Origin: Pleodorina starrii
Lineage: Eukaryota; Chlorophyta; Chlorophyceae; Chlamydomonadales; Volvocaceae
Assembly (NCBI GenBank): GCA_030267565.1
Contig: BRXU01000030.1
Span: 248,001-312,000, forward strand
Reading direction: 5' to 3'
Length of the DNA stretch: 64,000 nt
Position 1 is the first letter of the stretch, and every line of letters starts with the position of its first letter. The position numbers were made by a program, and so were the translations under genes. A model generated the notes under the pieces. That model was not told the DNA's origin, made no database searches, and saw only the letters and a list, made by a program, of their open reading frames with translations. Shown here piece by piece: positions 57,201-64,000 of the stretch.

Positions 57201-59977
57201 CCGAAAGCTGTTACATGGCGCCGAAGGTGCGTGTGACGCCCTCGATGCCCTCCATTCGCCAAAGCGACCTCGGGTGGGTGGCCGGTGGTCTCTCCTGCGC
57301 GGAGAACCCGAGCCCACCACTCGCCCTGTGAGCTGGCCCGCTGGCTGGCTTGACTCCAGTCCGAGGGTGTGGGGCCCACTAGCACAACAACCACAACAAG
57401 GACGACTCTTGGAGCCTTGAGGGCTGCCGAGGCCGAGACTGCAAATCGCTTTCCTAGATTCCTACGTCTGCGGAGCTACGGTACTCTGCTAAATAGATAT
57501 ATACCTAGCAAGTAGCTGGACTTCTAAAGTGCACCTTCCAGAGCCCTGATGATTCTGACCTGTCATGCCGCAGGTCGTTGACGGCGCCAACGTGCTCGGC
57601 CCAAAGTACGACGGCGTCGCGCAGCTGCTTGGCCTGCCGTGGGGGCCGTACGTCGTACTGGACGTCGCCGACGGCGTCGAGGAGCTTGAGAGCAACGACG
57701 ACGACGACGACGGCTCCGAAGATGAACTGCCCGCCGCGACGGAAGCCGCCACCGCCGGCGGCGGCGGCGGCGTCGGCGACGACGTCAGTTTTAATGCTGC
57801 CGCTGGCTCGCCGTCTCAGTCCGGCGTCCCCGCTGGTAGCGGCGAAGTTGGCGACAGTGGTAACAGGACAAGTTATTTCAACACGCACGAGGCGGTGGTG
57901 GCGGAGACGGTGGTGGGGATTGTGGTGGACGCGTGGCGGCGGCTGCGCAGGGCCGGCAGCAGCGGCGGCGGGGGAAACGACGCAGCGGCGGCGGCGGCAG
58001 CAGCAGCAGTAGCGGCGGCTGCGGCGGCGGGATCTGCTTCCGATGGTTCGCCTGTACGGCGGGAGGCCTACCAAGCGCTGCTGGAGCCCGACAGAGCGCT
58101 GTCGATTGGAATCATCTCGCCGTACAGGTATCGTACTCGTGCGATCCATGAGCCCACGCAGCCACGTGATGGACGAGCCATAGCGTTTTCCATTATGACA
58201 CGGGTTGTGTGGGGCTTATGCGGCCGCTGGGCCTCCTTCTACGGCTCCGTTCCCCCTTTCGGTTCGGCACGCATTAAGGCTCCCTTGAGGCTCCCTTGCT
58301 TTGAGATCCGCTCGGTTAGACGTCGACGGGGACATTGCCCCTCTGGTCAGCAAAAAGTGCCGTACCTCCTTTTGTGAGATTATGACCCTTGCAACCTCGC
58401 TCGCAGCAATCGGTGATTCGTTCCACTCATTTCACACACACATGCGCGCTAGGACGTGACATAATTCCTTCGCGAACGTGAATCTACCGCAAACCGCAGG
58501 GCCCAGGTGGCCATGATAGACCCACGGGTCACGGCCCTGTCCGATCCCGCCGGCGGAGTCTGCGTGGCGGCGCGCACCGTGGACGGTTTCCAGGTGCGCC
58601 TCTCTGTCAGATACCGTATGATTCAAGATTCATACGACCTAAATGCCTGGCGTGGAAATACCGATTTCCCCACAATTCCCCCACAATCTCCCCACAATCT
58701 TCCCCAAATCTCCCCAAATCTTCCATGAACTCCCTGGCTGGAAAGGTGATTACGATTGGCAATCAGTCAATAAAGGATCCGAACGAAGCTGTGTCGTCCC
58801 GGGTGACCCATCCACGTCGTCCGTCCAGGGCCAGGAGAAGGACGTCATCATCCTCAGCCTGGTCCGCGCCAATGCGACCGGCGCCGTGGGCTTCACTGCC
58901 GACCCGCGGCGGCTCAACGTGTCGGCCACACGCGCCAAACACGCGCTGGTGGTGCTGCTGAACGCGCAGACACTGGCGCACGATGCGGTGAGTTGGGGCC
59001 GTGTGGAACGGGAATGGCGCTAGGAGCGGACATGAAAGTGGACATGGGGATGGAAATGGAGGTGGAGGTGGAGAGGAGGAGATGGAGATGGTGGCAGATG
59101 CAAGGCAGGAGGATACTCACACACCAACACCATCGTCAGCATCATCGTCATCATCATCATCATTATGTGCGCGCTCTGCTCATGGGGGCCCTGGGTGTGC
59201 ATCTGGATTCGCGCGTGTGGGTATGGTTGTATGGCACTTCATGTACGGCGGTACCAGGTATCGTACAGTGTGCCGCGGGCCGGGCCGGGTCGGGCCGGGC
59301 CGGGCTTGTAGAGCCAGCCAGCGGGGGAAGCGGGCCGGGTGCACCGCCGGAACACGTTGAGGACAACCCCGGCGATGGGAGTCCCATCCTGGGACGGATC
59401 GAAACTCGGCCCGATCAGGATCCATACTTCCATAGCTCGGCGACATGACCCACGGCAGTCCTAACCTGCTCGACATAGCACTCACTGCAGCCGCACATTG
59501 CATAATGCGTATTCTCTGCCTTGCAACCCGCCTGCCCTGTAGCCAACGCACTTTGCAGCAATCGTTGCTTGCTGCGAAAGTTCGCCCCTGCACACACAGT
59601 TCACTCGGTTCCGCTGCTTCCGCTGCCTGCCTTCTCCCTGCCTGCTGAGCTTGCAGCTGATGGCGAGGTTCCTGGCTGACGCGCGCTCGCGTGGCGTGCT
59701 GCTGTCCGCACGGGAGCAACCGGCGCTGCGGCCCGCGTTCGCACAGCTGGAGAGGCGGGCGCCGGCGCGGCGGCGGGGGGCGGGCGGCGCCGTCGCGAGC
59801 ATGCCCCACGACGCGCCTCCGCGCCATTCACCTCCATCCCTGGGCCCGCCCCCACGCCGCATCGGCCCGGGCATCGCCGCCGTGCGGGAGACTGCCCGCC
59901 CTGCCGCGACGTGGCCTGCTGCGCTGCGCCGTGAACTCATGAAGGGTCTCCGGCGGATGTTTTCGCGGGGTGTGTAG
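51288..59977 (+). CDS. SEN1/senataxin-like superfamily 1 RNA/DNA helicase, 1487 residues
   Basis: Thirteen exons join in phase: 51288-51452, 51862-52287, 52659-53139, 53409-54213, 54416-54576, 54831-54912, 55168-56010, 56350-56647, 56881-56955, 57574-58127, 58500-58593, 58829-58987 and 59657-59977. SEN1-type enzymes unwind RNA:DNA hybrids and act in transcription termination. The N-terminal part has the SEN1 signature ILxW...LRPIPEAFTDAASWAACFLPYLVEE, then a GDS repeat at about 253-295. Helicase motifs follow: LNPSQRDAV, QGPPGTGKT (about 582-590), LVCARNNAAVGEAAAR, VIDEAAQ (about 1020), VGDPRQLPATV, TQYRMHP, ISPYR, TVDGFQGQEKDVIILSLVRA and NVSATRAKHALVVL. All are intact, so activity is plausible. 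Large Ala/Gly/Ser insertions lie between motifs Ia and II and before ISPYR. The long N-terminal domain of yeast Sen1 is missing. A relative such as IGHMBP2 or MAA3 is possible, but the PIPEAF/YLVEE block favours SEN1. The start is the first ATG of the exon, and an upstream exon cannot be excluded. Confidence 0.88.
52824..52949 (+). repeat. 9-bp coding minisatellite (GGTGACAGC, Gly-Asp-Ser)
   Basis: About 13-14 perfect copies of GGTGACAGC lie within exon 3 of the SEN1-like gene and are read in the gene's frame as GDS repeats. Perfect identity between copies indicates recent expansion. The reverse strand is also open (TAV repeats), but this is a by-product. Confidence 0.92.
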
Positions 59978-62252
59978 ATTGATGAGGCGGCGCGGGAGCC
60001 GCTGGAGCCAGGCGCGCGGCAGGTAAGGCCGGGCAGGGCACAGTACGGCACGGTACGGTACAGCGCCCGTGCCCGTGCCCATGAGTGAGTGGTACCGGTG
60101 TGTAGGTAAGGTCGAGAGCAGATCTTGCGGAGGTGGCTCTTGCTTGCCGGTAATGTGGAGCGGGAGTGCGGAGCGGGAATGCCGGCTGTGGACTGTGGGG
60201 GTGGGGCCTGGGGCGTGTCTTTGCTGTGTTTCGCACGACGACGTGTTTCACATGACGTGTTTTGCACGACGCGACAAATTTGTTAATGTCACACACGATG
60301 AGATGCCAACCTGCAGGAGTGTGAGCGCGTGCTTGAGGGCTCCGGAACCGGTGTACACGCGTCTTGTCTGCCTTCGTGCATCCCTTGACGGCACCGAAGT
60401 GGTTCATGCGTGTCACGCATCAAGACGAGCGCATCCCGGGGATGCCGTTCTCTTTCTTGGCTGCGCTCCGCAATCCTTTCTCAAAGACCCAAACCCATCC
60501 CGTGTTTATTGTGTCGGTTCGGGCTGCAGCTTGGGAGGCGCTGCAGAGGGCGTTACAGCACGCACGCGGCTGCTAACCCACCATGTCCCCGATCCACCAA
60601 GTACGTGTCCTTCAACTGCACCGGGGATCACCTGGCGGCGCTGAGTGGATATCCCCCGCCGCGCCGTCCATCGTCCATCCTCGCAGAGTCTCGTCGACGT
60701 GCAGTGTTTTCTTTACTTCAAGGGCAACAGGATGGAGGCGCCCGAAAGACCTGTCTGAAGAAATTTTCGGAGAGAGGCAGTAGAACCATCCTTCCCTCTT
60801 CCCTCCCCCGCTCCTCCGCCTCTTCCTCCCAACAATCGATGACTGGCAGAGCTTTGTTTCCCAGAGGGGAAGGGGCCACGACAAGCTGGCCCCTCGCCTG
60901 ACTCCCAGCGGTTGGAGCCCCGTTGATCGCGACAGTGGCATCAGCAGGAGCCGAGGGCTGGTCCCACCTGGGTGCGGCTGTTGTTGTTGTGCTGTTGTCG
61001 TCATTGTCGGTGTTCTTGTTGTTGTGCAGTGTGATGCCTCACCGGTAGTACGGGTCGCGGTGTGGCTGCCTCATCGCGCTCTCACCTGCTCCGCGCAAGC
61101 GTTGCTTGGCGCGCGCGTGCTGCACCAGCTGCCCTTCTCCGGCCTTCCTCCTGGACGACCTACGCCAGCCGGGGCTGCCGGCTGGCGTAGGTTCTGCCCA
61201 GCTGGCGTCGGCTCCCTCGTCCCACCCCCAAACACGGGCACCTGAAATCACGTAGTGACCCATGATTAACCTGAAATCATGAGACCCATGATGAGCCACT
61301 GTAAAGCGCGGTCCGCATACGATGAGCCGCATCCCTACTCCGATCGCGGCCGGCCATGCTCCCCGTGGGTCCAGTGTGGGGTCTCGGCTCACTCGTGACC
61401 GCGCGTCGCCACCACTGCAATCAAGCGCAGCGGGGCCCTCTCGAACAATTCCAGAACAGTCAAACAAAACGGAAAACGCGCACGTGCTGCCATCCGAGCT
61501 CCCACCGCGCGCTCGGCTGCTGCCTGAGGCTCAGTTGGCGGTAAGGGGCGTGCGCGTGTGTGTCTGCCGGCGCCACGCAACCCCCCCCCATACATCGCGA
61601 CACTTGCGAGGCACCAGCAACGGCAACCTCCGTTCGTTAAACACCAAACTCAAACAGTACTGGCTGGCTGCTCTTTCGTTTCGTCTCATGCGCTTAAGAC
61701 TCCAGACAGCCTCCCACTAGGGGACAAGACAGGACAGACGGCATGGCGACACAGCACAGCACTGCGAGGCACTCCTCCCCTCACCTCACCGCTCTCCCGT
61801 CCCTCGGGCACAGAAGAGAAAAGGGACAAGAGAATACCGGTACAGCTGCCGCCTAACTTACGAAGGTCACCTTCCTTCCTCTCTCCCCTCGCCCATGGGC
61901 CAATAGATCACGCTCACTTCCTCTGTCTATACCTACTTCCCACATACCCTGTCCTTACCCTTTCCTGGGCCGCTTCCCAACCCTCAGCCCGCCTCCCCCT
62001 CGTCCTCCCCCTCCCTGTTCCCTCCGTCCGTCCCAAACGTCCTCCTCCTCCTCCCCAACCCACCACCACCTCCTCCTCCTCCCCAGCTGCCCACATCCTC
62101 TCGTCACTCGTCCATCCAGCGGGTCACCATCACGCCTCGCTTGCCTCCGCTGCCTCACCCCAGCTGCCCCTGCCGCATCTGCCTCACCCCAGCTGCCCCT
62201 GGTAACATCCCAGGTAACTGCGTTGCGCTCCCTCGTCCCGGGCCGTTTTCTT
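59978..62252. other. Intergenic between helicase and SAYSvFN gene (convergent ends)
   Basis: No gene recognised. Both flanking genes point into this interval, so it carries their 3' UTRs. It contains a perfect hairpin at 61159-61191, a TGTAA on the plus strand at 61300-61304, and a pyrimidine-rich, CTCCTCC-repeated tract at about 61980-62095. Confidence 0.4.
61159..61191. repeat. Perfect 14-bp hairpin with 5-nt loop
   Basis: CCTACGCCAGCCGG, loop GGCTG, then CCGGCTGGCGTAGG. A related CAGCTGGCGTCGGCT follows at about 61199-61213. It is GC-rich, stable as RNA or DNA, and has no T-run after it. Confidence 0.8.
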
Positions 62253-63509
62253 TTACCCCAGCTGCCCCTGCCGCATCTGCCGGTCGATCTCGTCCGCGTC
62301 CAGCTGCCCAGGCAGCCGCCGCACCCCCCGGTTGAAGATCGAGTAGGCGGACGCCTCCCCCGCGCGCCGTGTGCCCAGGTTGGTAAAGATACCGGCGATG
62401 AGGCACGCCAGGATGAACACCGGGCCCAGACCCAGACGAGAGAAAACCACGCAGCCGATCAGAAAGCAGCCCAGCACGACGAAGCGCCAGGGCCGCACCA
62501 GCACCACCCACTCCAAGACCCAGTCGGGGCAGCGGCCGCGGCTGCGCAGAAGCTCCACCACCGCCGCCTCCCATTTGGGCACGCCCGGCGGCAGCGCGAT
62601 GCGGTCGTCGTCGTCGTCGTCGCCGCCACCGTTCGCGGCGCGGGAGCGGGAGGAGGATGACCCGTGGGTCACTGCCGCGACAATCTCCGGTGAGGGCGCT
62701 TTGCGCTGCGGCGCGACGAGCAGGTGGTCTGCAATAGCAAGGGGGACGCAGGCAGGAGTACGAGGGTTGAGGGTTGAGGGGTGTGGACGTGGAAGGGGAG
62801 GGAGAGTGCTTGGTGCACCGGGATGAGTGCGCCTGGCGCATGCTTGGGAGGTTAACAAGCACCGCCCGCTTATGGCGTTGGACCTCTGCCTTCCTCCAAC
62901 CTTTTTCCCCTGGATAGTACTTGGCGTCCGTCCCGAGATTCCCGGGATTCAAACACGGGGATCACGCGCATGGGTAATACCACCACCACGGTATGGGACT
63001 ACAGCACGGACTTGTGAACTTGTGGACGCCAATCCCGAAGGTCTGTGTATGCAGAGGCTGCTCGTGCGGTGCCCCGTGACGGGGCCCGAATGGAAGCTAC
63101 GGATGGGGCCCCGGTGGAAGCCCAGGACGTATGAAGCGGCGGTTACATCATCCGCGTGCCGGTCCCGGCGGTCCTCATAACTGGCACGCCCAGCCCGGTG
63201 CGAAGTCGTGTCTGGGGGACTCACCGCCATCTTTTAGAGCTACCACGTGGCCAGGCTTATCAACTGGAAGTGCTACTCCTCTCAGCACTATTTTGACGCC
63301 CCCGGCGGTAACCGCTCCGAAGGCCTGCTCTGCGCTGTGAATAATCGCCCCGACCTGCGTAGTCCGGCGAGCTCAGTGCGAGGGATATGTACCTAATTTA
63401 TAGTATAACTTTAAACTATACTCACCGTGCAGCTGGACGGAAGCGCTGTGACCTGCCTGTTGCCCGCGATGAACTGCAGGGTAACGGACACCGTTCCATC
63501 TACGCCCAT
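62253..63509 (-). CDS. Ubiquitin-like plus SAYSvFN domain membrane protein (SAYSD1-like)
   Basis: Three exons, 63509-63426, 63354-63225 and 62728-62253, join in phase to 229 residues plus TAA. Residues 1-75 read as a ubiquitin-like fold: VSVTLQFIAGNRQVTAL, a helix AIIHSAEQAFGAV, then KIVLRGVALP and VALKDGDHLLVA. An acidic, Ser/Asp-rich linker follows (GGGDDDDDDR). One or two hydrophobic segments come next (WRFVVLGCFLIGCVVF and LGPVFILACLIAGIF). The C-terminus has the SAYSvFN signature ASAYSIFNRG followed by LPGQLDADEIDRQM, as in animal SAYSD1. SAYSD1 is an ER membrane protein reported to recognise UFMylated ribosomes at the translocon; the same role here is inference. The start is an ATG opening directly into the UBL. 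The neighbour at 63823 is divergent. Confidence 0.85.
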
Positions 63510-63822
63510 CAGAATAGTACTATTTTCAAAAGGACTGACGCAGCAAATGTAGTTCTTGTTCGGTGTAGCTTCCACAGACCATGGCCACAGGCTGCGTTCG
63601 GGCGATATTTCGTCTACGGCAAATGCTCAACGGACTTCACCATGGCAGAAATGTCAACGCATCTTATGAGTGTGGGGAGAACTGGCGAAGATGCATTTAT
63701 GCGTACGGGAGGAAAGCTGTATGTCGTCAGTTAGTCCGAGCTACCGATCGTTCCTATCCTATGCTGTTGCATACAGGCGCAGGAATTGTTAAGCGTACGT
63801 GTGAATGATATAGGGGCAAAAA
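63510..63822. promoter_or_regulatory. Divergent promoter interval
   Basis: 313 bp separate the ATGs of the SAYSvFN gene (leftward) and the ankyrin/F-box-like gene (rightward). No TATA box or named element was identified with confidence. Confidence 0.3.
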
Positions 63823-64000
63823 ATGTCTCAGTCGGTCACTCAACTTACACCAGACGGCTCGAGCATTTGGCTGCCGGGCATCGTGGCGTGCATTGCGCAC
63901 CATCTGCCAGCTAACGAAGTGGCAAGCACAGTACGACTGATAGACAAGACGACATCGCAGCAGTTCGCACACCATAAGACCTTGCGGCTCTCGCTTCCGT
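63823..64000 (+). CDS. N-terminus of a volvocine ankyrin/F-box-like protein, off the right edge
   Basis: An ATG at 63823 opens a frame that runs to the end of the window (59 residues, no stop). It begins MSQSVTQLTPDGSSIWLPGI and continues VACIAHHLPANEVASTVRLI, then DKTTSQQF. The pattern IWLPxIVxxIAxxLxxNEVAxTxRLxxK resembles the F-box-like head of the ankyrin-repeat proteins greatly expanded in Chlamydomonas and Volvox. No ankyrin repeat is visible yet because the window stops, so the assignment rests on the head motif as I remember it. Confidence 0.55.
   Translation, partial: MSQSVTQLTPDGSSIWLPGIVACIAHHLPANEVASTVRLIDKTTSQQFAHHKTLRLSLP

Noticed and set aside
1..64000. tRNA or rRNA genes
   Set aside because: No B-box (GGTTCGANTCC) with matching A-box and acceptor stem, and no conserved rRNA stretch, was noticed on either strand; a covariance-model scan would be needed to be certain.

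Overview
The window is nuclear DNA of a green alga, most likely a volvocine (Chlamydomonas/Volvox-type) species. The signs are GC-rich sequence, intron-dense genes with short exons, coding regions swollen by Ala/Gly/Pro/Gln/His runs, short interstitial runs of TTTTAGGG (the Chlamydomonas-type telomere unit), and protein families typical of this group. No tRNA, rRNA, CRISPR array or prokaryotic operon was recognised. Gene structures were read by eye from splice sites and reading-frame continuity. Six genes (cyclophilin, USP, Hsp100, peroxiredoxin, SEN1-like helicase, UBL/SAYSvFN) come out as phase-consistent models with a start and a stop. The RRM gene is consistent but lacks its 5' end.

Layout. 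1-1038 (-): armadillo-repeat protein, running off the left edge. 1246-4440: mobile-element debris (a large foldback repeat, a frameshifted reverse-transcriptase remnant, a 12-bp tandem array). 5931-6029 (-): orphan exon. 7553-9283 (-): HET-like (heterokaryon-incompatibility-like) protein, with a 249-bp hAT-like MITE upstream at 9736-9984. 12090-14387 (-): cyclophilin H-type peptidyl-prolyl isomerase in 7 exons. 16123-25489 (-): 1841-residue USP16/45-type ubiquitin hydrolase in 12 exons. 25960-33208 (-): about 1720-residue RRM protein with RS, poly-Gln and PAGFKPP repeats. 33695-46095 (+): 1040-residue ClpB/Hsp100 disaggregase relative in 18 exons with a hydrophobic N-terminus. 48405-49818 (-): chloroplast 2-Cys peroxiredoxin. 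51288-59977 (+): 1487-residue SEN1/senataxin-like SF1 helicase in 13 exons. 62253-63509 (-): ubiquitin-like plus SAYSvFN membrane protein. 63823 to the right edge (+): N-terminus of what looks like a volvocine ankyrin/F-box-like protein.

The genes are not an operon or pathway cluster. Shared themes are RNA processing (cyclophilin H, RRM protein, SEN1-like helicase), ubiquitin biology (USP, UBL-SAYSvFN) and proteostasis/redox (Hsp100, peroxiredoxin). The most unusual points are the Hsp100 (no Clp N-domain, a hydrophobic N-terminal segment, altered NBD1 pore loop and Walker B), a HET-like domain in an alga, a UBL fused to SAYSvFN, and a dispersed sequence motif that repeatedly sits just upstream of 3' splice sites of the Hsp100 introns.
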